This document shows, one piece after another, positions 1 to 14,300 of a stretch of DNA of 60,000 nt (positions are counted from its first letter, which is position 1; the number at the start of each line of letters is the position of its first letter). The notes below the pieces were generated by a model. It was not told the DNA's origin. It was given only the letters and a program-made list of their open reading frames with translations, and made no database searches. Location of the stretch: assembly GCF_910592395.1 (NCBI RefSeq), contig NC_088316.1, positions 17,238,001 through 17,298,000 of the forward strand. Reading direction: 5' to 3'. A program made the position numbers and the translations under genes. The stretch is from Lineus longissimus. Lineage: Eukaryota > Nemertea > Pilidiophora > Heteronemertea > Lineidae.

Positions 1-2332
1 AAAGAGTGATTGGATTGATTAGTTACAGTTTTGATTACCGTGTGGGGTGTGTGTGTATGTATAACTGCAGCCTGACTTGGTAGAACAACATTTTCAAGGA
101 AATTGTCAAAGGATGGTAGTGTCGTACAATCTTGCATTGGAATTGGCAGGAATAAGTGAATAAATGCATTGAATATTATTGTCCTATACTTGTTTATTTT
201 CAAATGCGCACAGCTGCACCATAAGTTGAAACTGTTTTACATTATTCAGCAGAAAATTGCTGATTTAGTATTAGCTGATCCAGGGTCGTAAATTGTATCT
301 TTTTCTGTTCTTTCTGTCACCTGCTGCCGCGGTACTCCTTTGATTTTTTCTGATTCTGTCATAGTTCAATCCGAGGAACTTTGTGTATTGGCACCAAGAA
401 GAGAGTCACTGTGTCAGCACTGTTGCATTCCTGTATGACCTATGAACAGCTGTCCACAAAAACATCCTTAAAATTAGATAATTTGAATCAAAAATTTGAA
501 TAATTGTATAATTTTGCCCCAGTCAGGCAAATTGGATTCTGGCCAACTCCATAGAATAATTTCTGTAGAAATAGTAAGCTGGTGTATTGGAGTCTCTCCG
601 CAACCCTTCAGTTCAGAAACACATGTTGAACACTCCATAGTGTACAGTAAAATGTGACTGTGAGAGAGATTAATTGAATGCCTCGCACTTGTTGACTTTC
701 CACTTCCCATAACTCGACAACTTGTCTATTTGAGATAATCCACTTGACAGATGTCTTTATTCAAATTTTGAACATATTTGTCTGAGTGATACTTAAAACC
801 ACCCAATTTTCGCAGGCCCTTTTTTGATTTTGCTCCTTCACCAGCACTGTAGCAGTAACTTTCACTAGTTTTAGACATGAAGTCAAGAAACTCACATTTC
901 TGGCTTCGAGAAGGAAAAGCAATGTTGCATTCTTTGTCAGCCATTGTGACACTGTAATCCCCTTCTGCCTCGCTATGCAACCTGATAACCTGCAAGGGAT
1001 CCGTGCATAATACAACCGGTGATCGTGCTGGAATCAGCAATCGATTTCTATCAGAACAAAGTAATGTATTGTTGTGTCATCAGTTTACATAGTGAGCTAC
1101 CTTGTTCGTTCATGATACTTGATGATGAAAATCTGTATTGTGCCCAAGAGAGATAGATTTTTAATGCAGCAAAATATTGGTGATGTTGTATTCGTGTGAG
1201 AGCTGAACAAATCTTTTGTTGTTGTTTTCAAAAAAGTGGCCACCAATGATATTGCCGTGTTGGTATTTGTTTGTTCAAGAATATGTTTGCGAAGAAGTAA
1301 ACTAATGTGTTTACTTGGCAAAAACATGTTATGGACTAGTCTCTACAACTATTCATACATGTATACCACAATGGTAGGCAGTGTGTTGGAAGGATGTCAC
1401 CTCATTTATGTAGGCTGAAAACCAATTAAAAGGTTTTTCAAATGCTCAAAAACCTTTATTTATAAGAGTGTACCACTCGAGTTTGATCTACTGCTCATGA
1501 TTGTACATATTGAATCCTACATATTAGATGCATAAGTTGCACTGAAACTCTTTCATGTTTCACCCCTGTATATCATATTCTGTACTTGTGTGATAATTAA
1601 GGACATGACTGTTTTTTCTGATGCAAAATCTGATGTCTGATGTAATAATAGATCTATTTTTTAAAAGGAACTGTGATGATTAATGTTTTCTGAAGTATAA
1701 TAGAGGCAGATCAGGCTGTTGTCGAGACAATTTACACAGTTGGGATTTGTGAGTTGGTGTTCGGCATTGTGAAGTCTAAGACACAGAAAAAAACACTTTA
1801 TTGGACATGAGCATGATCTTGTCATCATTTTGCCACATTTATTGATGCCTATCCTAACATGCCCCTACAGCCTATATCCTTTGCCAAATACATTTTCATA
1901 TTCATTCATATGTTATTGATCCAGAAAATGGGTACAATTCCCATAAAAAAGCTGATATGTAAATATCAAGGCAATTGACTTGTTGTTTGTTTTGAACTGT
2001 GAGTGCTGGCTTCGGCATAATGAGGTATTCAGCATATTCAGGCCTTCAGTGTGTTCAGCATTAAAAAGCTATGCGTGGTTCCAGTTGTCCTGACCCAAAC
2101 AAATGTTATCATCACCATCAGCAGTGGTGAAATTACCAGAGGCAGAAGTCTAACATCAAGAAACTACACATTTTGACTCTCATACCTAGTAATGACATGA
2201 TGTTTGTTTTCTTTCAGTCATACATTTTTGTACCACTTTTTAACAAGAACAATCTGAGCCCTGCTGTTGAAATTTTGCCTTGTTTTAAAATACAGTATAT
2301 TTTATTCAATTGTTATTTTTCTATATTTCCAG
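1..2332. other. Intron or upstream DNA of the AFF gene
   Basis: No AFF exon recognised. Apart from the open minus-strand frame at 726-1012, only short chance frames and ordinary A/T-rich sequence are seen. A short GT-rich run lies at about 41-60. Confidence 0.6.
726..1012 (-). CDS. Possible terminal exon of an unrecognised minus-strand gene
   Basis: On the minus strand an acceptor-like cccttgcag is followed by an uninterrupted frame of roughly 85-90 codons ending at a stop (726-728). It reads VIRLHSEAEGDYSVTMADKE, later KCEFLDFMSKTSESYCYSAG and KYHSDKYVQNLN. The composition is protein-like (mixed charged, aromatic and Gly residues) and unlike the A/T-driven shadow frames around it. I do not recognise the family, and no partner exons could be placed. 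It could be a nested gene's last exon, a retropseudogene fragment or chance. Confidence 0.25.
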
Positions 2333-2383
2333 TCGAACAGGCTACCGGGAGAACATGGAGTGAGGCTCGAGGATATCCTCAAG
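2333..2383 (+). CDS. AFF: AFF exon ending LEDILK
   Basis: 51 bp after a pyrimidine-rich acceptor (tatttccag) and before the donor gtatgc. It encodes 17 residues, SNRLPGEHGVRLEDILK, phase 0 at the 3' end. LEDILK followed by EMKN at the start of the next exon matches the vertebrate AFF4 stretch VDEILKEM that precedes the PPLTAIHTP motif. It is the first AFF exon I can place; earlier ones are probably outside the window. Confidence 0.75.
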
Positions 2384-5300
2384 GTATGCACTTAAAAATT
2401 ATTGGATTTTTTGTGACGAAGATCTGTTCTAAATCCTTCTTATGGAAGAAAGATCATGATTAAAGTTCTTTTGATAAAAAATATTGAAATGACAATGCAA
2501 GGTTTCGTCATGACCTGTGGAGGGTAAGTTTGATCCAAATTGACAAAAAGGTATGATGGTCATGTCCTCTTCAGGTTGATATAATTATTGCCAATGTTGA
2601 TCTAAAATCATGCAATTTGTTCAAGGAATAAGCTCAAGGTCGCTGGCGAATTGGGTTAACCTATACAGAAGTCATAATTTTATCACAGCTTTTCCAAGTA
2701 CCGGTTATCGATTGGACTCTGACAATGTTAAGTGCTGTCAGTTGGTTCTGGCACTGGATTTTGATTCAAATATTGATTCTAATATCAGCTGTTTATTTGT
2801 TGCTTGATTAGGTGTTGTATGTTCATCTGTGTAAATAAGGATCTGATATGTTCAAGAAAATCGGAAAATATTGAACATGTGAATGAGTTGTTGTCCATCT
2901 GAAGATAAAAGGGATAAAGGATATGCAGGGTTTTTCAACTTCTAGCTTGAGGCTGAAGGTCTTGAACATGTCTAATGTATGAGTCTGATTGGGACTTGTG
3001 AGGCAAATTGACTTGTTTTGGTGGTAACCATCGATGTGATTGGGGAGCTGGAAAGATTTCCTGGTTGTTAGCTTGTGGGACATTTTGGACGGCTTGACAG
3101 ATCTCTTGTGCCCACTTGATCGGCTCTGCTAATATAATTCTGAAAACCCAGGATTTTGGTAGATGTCTTTTCGATGAATCCACAAACCTAACCCAGATAT
3201 CAACCAATGGTGGCCGTTTCTTGGTTCTGCACTACAAAAGTTTTGACAAAGACTCTGCTTGTTGACTGAGTCTGCTGTCCTATGGAAAAACCCTGCTTTT
3301 ATGCTTCTTCCTGGTATCATTGATGTTAATTTTATCAAAACATGATATTATCTCCACATGCAATGTAACCTGTCGAGACTTATTGGTTTTGTGGTATCCT
3401 GACCTATATGTTCCAGAGACCTAATAATCACAAGTGAAGACTGCTTTTTGTTGTCTCATCAATACTCTTGTGCCACTAATGTTATGATTTCGTGACCCTT
3501 CCCATAGTTAGAACACCTGGCTTCTGGCATTGCTAATCTCATTATTCTGCCAGCCATTTTCGAGATAACGGTCCCTAACCCGATTACTGCTTCTTTACAT
3601 AATGGCCCTAATCACCAGCACAGAAAATCATCCTATTAGTAATTCCTACCGGTTGCCTCCAAGACGCCAACCGGACGGCTAATTTTCAAGTTGATCATCC
3701 AGTTTGCTGTGCTTCCCGGCTGCTTCATCATGTTTTCTAAGAATCTCTACTATTTCAGACAACTCGCTCAATTTGGGTGACATTTGAACGGGTTGGTTGT
3801 GTGGTGGTGGCCTCTTGTATTCTCAACTGCGTGGCACTGATAGAGGACCCCTGTGGGCCATGTCACTTGAGTCTCAAGTCAGTTAGTCTGCGGTTGCATT
3901 GTGTTTTGTAAGTGAGGAATCTGAGGCCAATGAGGGGTCATGATTCGAATTATCTCATTTTGTATGAGTCATTGGACAATGCTGCATTGAACTATTCCCG
4001 GCAACGGAAACCGAGAATTTGATTGAAATATTCTTTGTTATAATGTGTTGAAGGACTTGTAAAAGAAAGGTAGGGACTAGGCATGAAGTATGGTATTGAT
4101 CTGCCAGCTGCATTGTTAGTTCCACCATCGCTGTCAGATGGCAACACCTCCTGAAAACCTTAGTTGCTGTGTCAGCCATTTATTGGAAAACCAATAATCA
4201 ACAATGATAATGGCATTTAGTCTTCAAGAAATGATTTTGTTTTTTTCTAGGAATGACGTGGTTGCCTTATCAAAATCATTTCCCAGTTTCTACAGGCAAA
4301 TGATGAGATAAGCTGTGAAATAGCCAGGTCTTCAATGTGAAAAAGCGGAAGCACAGTTCCAAATAACCATTGACATTGACCCACTCAGTGCAAATTACCA
4401 CTTTGATTGTTGTTCTTCCCAGTGAATATAGCGTAAAGATTGAGTTGGCACATTGTTTTGATGCGTCATAGTTCAACCATTTTATGGGGAGGCGGGTCTA
4501 TCCTGTCTACTACTGTTACTCTTCCTGTCAAAGCAGCCATAGAATGTCTGTTCCCATGACAACAGCAAAATGCCAAATTGACAGCGTCCACTTCTTTGAA
4601 GCAGCTGAAAATGTTTCATATTCATTGCTGTGCATCAAGAACATAAAGAATAATGTGGCAGTGTTGTGTTTGCTGTTTAAAGTACTGTTGCCCTTTTCAG
4701 TTCCATGTGTATCCTTTAAGAACATCGGAGATAAACAGCTTTTATCTAAGCAACATGCCACATTTATCTTGCGTGTTTGCGATTACTGTTGCAGGTGCTT
4801 GTGATAAGAATCTGTCTTTATTTGTTTCTACGTGCGGTAAATATCAGTCCTGTTGAATTTATTGCATGTCCCTGTGATTAAAGTCAACAGCACTTGTCTG
4901 TATAGAGATTCTTCGATGTTTATTGCTCATTTGACATCTCCGCTTTCCTTTCGATACTAAAAGTGTTCACTGTTTCTTCCTATTGCATCAGACGTGATGA
5001 GGATAACAATAGGTTGACTTTTCCTCGCGGGAGCTATATTTAGCTCTTAGAAGATATTTTCAGCTTAATTGGTGAAACATGTTTTCGTAAACAAAACATG
5101 TTTTCGGAGTAGATAGTATACCAGTTAAATAATCTTACCAGGGCGTCATTTGTAGTCCCTTGGGTGTCCTCGAAGAGAGTGGTTTGATTAGGTGAGATCT
5201 GTTGAGCAGCTACTAAAGTTTTCTCAACATGCCTATAGGATCTAGGTATATTGGGCCTATTTGTATTTTTGAAAGGTCAGTCTGTCTGGTTTTGCTGGTT

Positions 5301-8300
5301 CCCTCAACTCATATTTGGTCTTCCGGCTACTTCTAAATGTCATCATCGGCATGCAATGAAAGTATATCAAACATACTGATCAAATGACTTGGGGATATAT
5401 GACATCACCATGGTCTGTTCTTTTCGTCACTTTCTTGACTCGGTAAGAATGATTTTTGTCACCTTGTTTTTCAGATATGGTAACGATGCAGTCCTATAAA
5501 TGTAGGCTATTGAGATAGTTTCACAAAAGTGCAGTGCAGATATGTGGTTTTATCACAGCGACAAGAACTTTTTATAACGTGGGGCAAAAATTGCTTTTCT
5601 GCAATGGTCGCACATCTCTGCAATGAAATCACATGTCTGCAGTGCACTTAAAGAGATATTGTCATTGCCAAGAGTGATAAGAACAACCCATCAGATTTTC
5701 TCCGTTCTCTCTCTCCAGGAAATGAAAAACATCCATCCACCATTGACAGGAATCCATACTCCACGGAAGGAAGAGGGGCTCAAGTTTCCTTTCTCAAAGG
5801 TAAGCCACCAGCTGCGATGCTGACGCCTTATTTAGGAGTTGAATGGCCGCGTCAGACAGTACAAAAAGAGCAACCATCACAACGCCTCCTGGGGGCCTTT
5901 TGGAGAATATGGAAACCACAAACCACAGGGAAAGAAAAGACTTGGTTCAGAGTCTGTGCTTCTTGTCCTTTGAGGTCAATCGACAAGATCACCACTGAAC
6001 TTGAGAGGCATACACATGTACCATGTTCCATCCTTGTAGCAAGACCTGCATCCTTCAGCAAGGTCTACTTCCTGGCACAATCCCACTGATGGTCCGTGGT
6101 CATATCAATGCCAGCCACTCATGCTTGAGAATAGAAACCATCATCAATCATCATGTTATTTAGTTCCATAATCTGTCTCTAGGTGGCTCAGCCTGTCCAT
6201 TGTCATCAGATCACTGTTCTGATGTTTGTTGTGTGGATGAATGTACTTTAGTAAAGAAATCAGCTTTACATGCCTTATCATGGTAATGACGAAAGTTTCT
6301 CAAGGTGACTCTTATTTGGAAATAGTGTTTCTAATCCCAACTATGGGGTTCGTACTTGGGACCTCTTGATTGCTGGCCAAGAGTCCGAGCCACTTGTCCA
6401 CAACAACTCTTATGATGCCAACCCAGTCTTTCAGCAACTTTTTTTGACTATTACTGCACCCAAGATTTGGGGTCAGTATAGCACCCTACTGTGATTTTGT
6501 GGTGATTGGTGCACATTGGCCATGTGAAAGTAGTGTGTTGGAATGGCCCTTCAAATATTCAAGTATACACCAAGTCAGCTGTGGTAATATAATTGAACTT
6601 GTTGACTTTTACAACTTATTGATCAACTCGCATAAAGTACATTTCTGAATGGTTCAATGTAGGTCCAAACGCCAAGTATTAAGCTTTCATTGCCAATACA
6701 GTACCCCTGGTACTCTTGATTTGCGGTCCAAGGCAAAGCTGCAGATTGTTTCCAATATTTATGGCTGCACTTAGCAGTTAGACACATCTGCAGCTCGAAT
6801 TGCTTGGTTCCTCCAGATGATATTACAGGCCGTTGGTGTGCCCTTTCAATAGCCCTCCAAGCCTCATTGAGTCAGAAAACAGGTTTATGATATTGGAATT
6901 GTCCACTTAAAGTCATACTGTTGTGGCCAGGCCATGTGAGATGTAATATCTTGCCATGTTGATATGGACAGAACACTTGAGTTATGATGTTTCTCCAATG
7001 TTGCGTGGTTGTTGAGACGGCGTGATTGCTAGGGAAATGAGTGAAATGGCCACAGTGGCTTGGTGGATGCGGAAGAATCCTTCCATTTCATAAAACTTAT
7101 AATGGAAGATTTTTGTGGTCACAACCCATAAATAATAAACGATCTTTGATTTTGGGTTTAAAAATTAACTCCGACGCTGTCGTAATATGGCTTTTCCCTT
7201 TTGTTTGCCCTGCTTCAAAAGGTTATCTTTTTCTTGATCACAACATCAATCCAACTTTGTCCAGTGGGTTCCAGTCCATGCTCGATTATTCTGGAATATG
7301 ATGATTTCGATACGATAACAAAAGACAATGTGGGCTCCTTATAGAGAATACATCTGAGCACGTGTCAATTATTGTTCCCTCAATTCACCCCTCATCCACC
7401 TCTGTCCTTTTCGGTGCATACCCTAGCCTCTGGTGATATGATACCCGTGAATGAATAATAAATCCAATAGCTCATTGCGCTAACCTTGTCTTAATGCCCC
7501 CATGTGAGTACAGCACGGCGACTCGAGACCACGGCGTACTAGCTATATTGCGGCAGATTGGTTTTTCAGCCAATCGTGTTGCATGTAACAGAAGTGGTTC
7601 AGGAGTGTTATGTGTCGTTTTAGTTGATAATATGATGATTGTATTATATGCTAACGGCTAAGTAAAATATGGATTCATGTACTTTTAACACTACGCATTG
7701 TTGATTATTGTTTACGTTTGGAAATTGGCGGAAAAATGAAACAATGTTGTCATCTTTTTTTAAGGATGTGGCGCAAGCAACAAAGACCCTTTACACGAAC
7801 CGTGAGTATATTTGTTTACATTTTTCATCGTTTCACCTCGTTGAATACGATCGTGGCGGATGATTGGTGCATGTGTCGCAGCGTACACAATAGATTGACC
7901 GCCCCTTGCTGCATGCATAAGACTCCTCGATGCCAGATTGGTTGTGGTGTGTGCCGTATTCTTAAGATGTGTCGTTGCGTGGGTTTGATTGACCTCAGAT
8001 GTTATTCAGCATGACCTAACTGCATTTATTGCTGATCACGGGAAGTCTCCATACGTCACTGATTCTTATATCCTCGCGTCTTGTGTTGATAGGCGTGTGG
8101 GGGGTTTAATTGAAACGGTACTTTGATATTAGATTAAGGTGCATTTTTTATATCTCTGCGGAAAAGAAGGATCGTTTGATGTTCAGAATTGCAAGTTTTT
8201 TTGTCAATATTGAAAGGATGGCAGTGCAGTGCTTCACTGTTGTAAACTTTTACGGTGATAGGGGAAGATTGAAATATCAGTATTTTTCTGCGGAATCTTG

Positions 8301-11300
8301 TGTTTGACAGGTTCAAGTCTGATGAGAACATCACCGCATTGCAGTTTGTCAGTATAAAAAATTACGATATCTGACATTGACGTTGAGTGAAGTTTGAATT
8401 GATGAGGACGTGCTTGTAGTGAGGTTAACCTTTGAGTTCTACCAAATTAAAAATATTGTCAGTTTTATACTCGAAGGGACCAATTTTCCTGTCCACCTCG
8501 CCCAACTCGCCCCCAAGGGAGAACTCATTAGTTTCCTCTTCCCCCATATTTCAACCTTAGTCTTAGCACTGACAAAAACATGTAACCCACATTGGTTGCT
8601 ATGGAGATCTACCAGCTCCTGTGCGCCATGACATTTATAGCTAAGTGGACTCGGATGATTGTAAAAAAGTCCATATTTACACTATTTATTGCTTATGTTT
8701 AAAAATGCTCGGTTATTGTCAGATAAGGCTGTGTGTAGGCTGGCTCTTATTCTGAGCTGTATGGATTTTTATATTTGGTCGGAGGGGATAATGGATGACT
8801 AGCCAATGAAAAAACAGGATCTTTGTTTGAACTAGTCTGAAAAACATTGGTCGAGATTTGTCTTCTGATCAAATAGATAGCTTGTCCAGAAACAGTTCTC
8901 CTTATCCTGAACAAAGACAATGTGATACGGAACACGGTCTATTCAAATTGCCGATAATGGTTTAGTCTTGAAACTCAACCCCCCAAGTTGCAAGTCTTCA
9001 AACGTTTGACATGAAGATTTTAATCACACGCTCAAATAACCCGGCCATGTCATCCCGGTTATCTCAGATGTTGCCGTGATGGATCCACGCCCGCTACAAT
9101 CAATGTATTTGTGAATGCCTGATAATGACAGAACTTGGCGTGCAGGCAGAGTAGCCCCCAGGAGAATCTTGGTGGTATTCACACCCCCTCTGTTCATATT
9201 ACCGCTATTATTCATTGATCAGGATTCATTTACTCGGTATGAAAAGTAACCGGTGTGGGTTAATAATTGATAGGGACCAGCAATGTCAGCGAGGGTGAGC
9301 TTTTGTGCGCTAGTTTATCTTGTGATTTTCCAAAATGCTAACTTCATCAGTATTCTGGCTGGATGGTGCTGTTCCAGGAAGTTATGACTGCACCCAATCA
9401 ATCATATCTCGTTTAAAGTGCAAATAGAAATTTCCTAAGAGTGCTCTCTGCTGTAATGGATGGGTGGTCAGAGTAGTTGGAGCCACTGCTCACTGACTTG
9501 TGGAGCGCACATTAAAAGCTGATCCACGCTCAGGTTTTGTATCAACTGCCCCGTTATGTCAATTTTATGCATTGACTTGCGGTGATCATACAATCCTATC
9601 TGAGTACAAGGATTCGCTGTGTAAACTGGTGTCTCTTCCGTTAATGAAATCTTGGAGACAGTTGGCCAATTGCCTGTCTGGTTCAGCAGACTCGAGATAT
9701 TGTCTTATTGATGCATTTTTGATCCTCATCAACTCCTCCAGAGTGCCTTGAGTCCTTCAGTTTCCCGTTGAAGTTGAAGGAGGGACTTGGAGGTACATGT
9801 AACAAAATATTTTCAACAGGGTGGCATGATAGGGTGGCATGATAGTATTTGTGTTGTCCTTTGTATTGCCATCCTCATAAAGACAGGTCCTTCTTCCTTG
9901 AGTAGCTACTGATTGGATTGAGCAGGAGCAAAAAGTCTCTCAACATACCACAAGATCCTTCACATAACTTGCCTGGTACCTCGCGATAACACTCCACACT
10001 TTGATGTTGGTCATAAAAACTACTGAATGGATTCTAATCCAGTCACGTAACTTGTCCATGATCTTCAGGGCATTGGGCAGCTTTATGGTTTCTAGATTTG
10101 TTTGCTGCTGTCAAGGTTTGCTGTCACATCCTTGTGTAGTCCTTTACTCTGATTGGGTCTTTGTAAGTCAAAGCAGGTGCAGATTCTTATCTTTTGTTGA
10201 AGGTGATCAGGATCGCAATCATTTGCAGCGCACTTTAGTGCCACATGAACATGAAATCTGCCATTTAACTGCTTTCGTGGAATGCCCTCTTTGGTAGAGG
10301 GGAAGTTCAGTATGTACACTTCATGTTGCAAGTATGAAAAAGCTGGAAGCCCTGGACTTCTCGAGATATTTCACATAGCTAACTCTGAAAAAACCACTGG
10401 TTGTGTGACATCAGAAACACTTTTCCTGTTACCATATACCACCATACTCTTTGTTTTCTTACAGCCAGGTCTAACATTTCCCAACAGCAAACAGGAAAAA
10501 ACCCTAGAAGTGACGTTTCAAGATCCTTTGTGTAATTTTTTGCCTTGTGTCGTCAATTAGGAAGACAACCATTGGCTACAGTTAGAGAAACACTGCTTCT
10601 TCTTGCATTACTGTCAACTGGAATTGGCTGCAGATTTTTGATATCATCTTGTACGTACTTGCTTGTGGTTTGGGTAAATTTGAGATGATATAGACAAGAC
10701 CATGCACCCTAAGGCAGAGTACTTACTGCTGATGAAGGCACACATCAAAGGTGGCTTACTTTTGAGCATCAATTTATGATACATTTGCTGGAGTCTGGCG
10801 CGCTGAATGAATCCTTTGACATCCGACACTCACCCTTTTAGAGCCTTTAACGTGAGGACTTGCAGCGCAAAGCTTTAAAAAAGATGTTCTTATGGATGCA
10901 TTATTTGCCTTCAAAGACAGATTAGAAGAAGATGTTTTTAATCAAGTCTGGGACTGATACATGTATAATCATATTCATATTGCTCTGTATAGTCATTTTG
11001 TTTGAGCAGATTGGATTAAACTATCGTAGGTTCTTTGCAAAATCTTGATTTCTTCTCGTCTTCTGTTCGTTTACCTCTGTCTGTAAAGGTAAAGTCGTTA
11101 AAATAGTTGTCTTGATGGATATTCCTGAACAATTAATGGATTGAAATTGCAAAAATCCTCTATTCCGTGAAAATATCCCTGTTTATTGTAAATCTATTTC
11201 TAATTCTGTCTCGGCCTCCGGCAAGCCATACACAACCTGGTGTTCTGATGCACTGCTATAGCTTCTTATAACAACTCCACCACACACGCCATCTAAATAT

Positions 11301-14300
11301 ACCTCCTTACCCTTGAGTTCATCGATGTCTTATGTTTTCTTCTATATCCGTGACAGCTTCGAAAAATTGAAAAAACGTTAATTCGCATCCCAGCTGCACT
11401 GTTTTAGGCCAGATTAAAAAATGGTATTTTTCAGCTCAACTACACTTAGGCGACTGTTGCTGTGATAAGAAATCACTGGTCTGCGATCCACTTAGGGACT
11501 AAGTCTTTTTACCAAGGTCTTTTGCTTCTTAATAATCTTCCTCAGTACATCTGTGAAAGTCAAAATGAAAAAAGGGAATTGTTTCTATTACTGTCTGGTG
11601 CTCTGTCATCCCCCTTGGGCTATAATTGGGTAATAAACTAATTCTTTTGCTACGAACGCATGGTTGGTTGATTTCCAATACCAAACACTCTTCTCATGAA
11701 AGAAGAAAGTGCGAAAACTTAGCAAAATCTACCACCATCTTATGCATCGCTGAATCCCTGGAGGGCCGAGTAATACAAAAAATAATTCATTTCTGTGAGC
11801 AATGTCTAACGCTTGGGTTACTCGCAGTGTGTCCCTCACCAGACGCTTAGCGCTTCGTGCGCCTGATTAGAATCGAGTGAATAATTCATGCCTCCTCCGG
11901 ATATAAGATCTGTCACTATCCATTCCATTTGTAATTCACTGCAGCCGAGCGAGAAACGTGGCCCGCGATGTCCTGGCAATTAATCTCTGGTAGTCTTCCG
12001 CCTGTCCTTAATACCGTTTGTTCATTATCAGTAATCGCACCTTGTAAGGTTGTGTACCACGCTAAAGTTGATCGAATTGCCTTGTAATTCTCGTCCCACT
12101 TGTTATTGAAAGGTTGAGCTGTTAAAATCAAAGTCAAGATGACCGTTTTCAAGATGTATGGTTGTTTTGATTCTCAGTAACTTTTTTACTAGTCATTGGT
12201 GAATTGAATGGGGTTTTAGAACTGGGCTATTGTGTTGATAGGCATTGAATTCCGGTGCTTCATATTCTTGAGTGATCTGCACTGCCTGGTTGAGCAAACA
12301 TCCTCCTCATCAGGAAGTGAAACTAAATTAGTTGTTGTTGTTATGTTGTTGATTTCATGTGAAAAGGAAATAAGCTAATGGGAACAGTAGCTGCCGGTCA
12401 GATATTTTTACGAGACGGTACTTAAGTGAAGATGCCTTCTTTACAGAACTAGTGCTGAGTCAGTACAGTTTAGTTCCAGACAGAGCTTATCCTATAATGG
12501 AGTCTTTGGATGGAAACTCCCAGGCACTGATAACGTATCAAATTATCCCCCTTCGTGGCGGCAGCACTCATTTCCTGTTGCTTTGGGTCTGATCGTCTAG
12601 TGAGCCTCCTAGAGTGCCTGAAAGATGGAGTCAATTGCAATAGCGTCACAGCTCACGTGCTGCCAAACTGATGACCCCAGCCAGAACCAGTCCAGTATGT
12701 TAACAAAATCTGCCTGGGCTACCACAATGACCTCTTGGTTCGTGCTTGCCCTGATTGATAGAATTGTTACCTGACACTGACCAGCTGATGACCGGGGCGC
12801 CCAAATGGCAGCGGCCGTAACCATTGGCAGTCGTAGTTATTGATTTCCTATGGGATACTGGTAGATTAAGGCGAATGTCTGCTCAGTGTCTGTGATAGAG
12901 TGAATGGTGATGAAATAGACAAATATCAAATTGGCGCATTTGACAATGACAACAGACGTCTCATTGTTGTCATCAGAAATTAGGCCAATGTTTGGGAAGA
13001 TATTTAGAGAGACTTCGACACTACAACCTCTAGGTTAAAATGAACCTCAACACACCTCAAGGATGAGGCATATGCCCTTGTTCAATCCCCCCCCCCCCAA
13101 TCAGTCAAAATAAGGACAAAGACCCAGAATACCTGGACAAGATCACTTTAACAGTACTGGTATAAGATATTTTGTCTTTTCCTGATATTGATTGATCACC
13201 CATCAGTTATCTTCCGACTGTTTACTTCTCAGCTGTCATATATGGCCGTCTGCGCTCCATTACGCAAGCTCGCCTGCGTGTTCCATTCCCTTATGCCATT
13301 AATAAAGGCAGTCGGTTCATTACGTGGCAGACATACAGTTTGCTTGTCCCAGTGGGACGCAAACTAATATTGCAAGAAGGAATTTTAGATTGATTCACAA
13401 ATCATTCATAATCATATGAGATTATACAAGGCTGTTTGGAGCAACATTCAGGTTTTGCTGTGGCAAAAGATGGCGTTAGTGCTGTGTATTTCTATCAAAC
13501 ATTGCTTGAAAGAAAGCCCTTGAGTTCCACTATTGGCAATTTCGTGAAAGACGTCACTTAACCAGCAGAAAATATTTGCCCATCTGATTGCGAAGATGTC
13601 ATCCATAGTTCGTATTCATTATCGCAGGTTCATGACTCCTGTTAGTTACCACAGTATTTGATGGCTGTTATCACTCAATTGAGGTAGTTTATCAGACCAG
13701 CTGGTTCGCTCTCATGGTAATTTAATAGCGCACTACATGAATTTCCTTTCAATTATTATAAATTGTAATTTGCTACTGTTGTGTCAATAGGGAATTTAAA
13801 GCTGATTTCGGAAATATCTGAAGAATTGTACTCAAATCGCATGCCTTGATTCCAAGGGTGGTTCTCCGGGGTGGTTTCTTTTTTCAAATAGAAATTCTAA
13901 GGTATATAATCTATAAACTCTTGGTCTTTCTTTTCGGATGACATTGTCTGATTGTCACTGTTAAATAATTCCCCTAATCTTGACGAGCGTTATAAAACAT
14001 TTTGCCATGATCAGTCTCCTTGCGTCTTCTCCTTCATTGCCATTCCATTTGATTGCCTTAGTCACTTGCGACTGTTGGTCAAATTGAAACGCAGCACGTT
14101 ATGACCCGTTTCAATAGACATGTTAATAAACTTATTGTACGACGCTCGTTTATGTTATCTCCATATAGAGTTCCGCCGGTGGAAAATTGGCAATTTTGCT
14201 CCAAATGTACACAATTCAGAGCGTCCAATCCAATCATTCATGATTCGCCGCCGAAAGCCTGATCAATCTGGAGCCATGTTATGATCGTAGACTGATCTGA

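Noticed and set aside
2935-3207. Minus-strand frame reading like KWAQEICQAVQNVPQANN
   Set aside because: Composition is protein-like, but no start context, partner exons or family could be found; kept only as a curiosity next to 726-1012.
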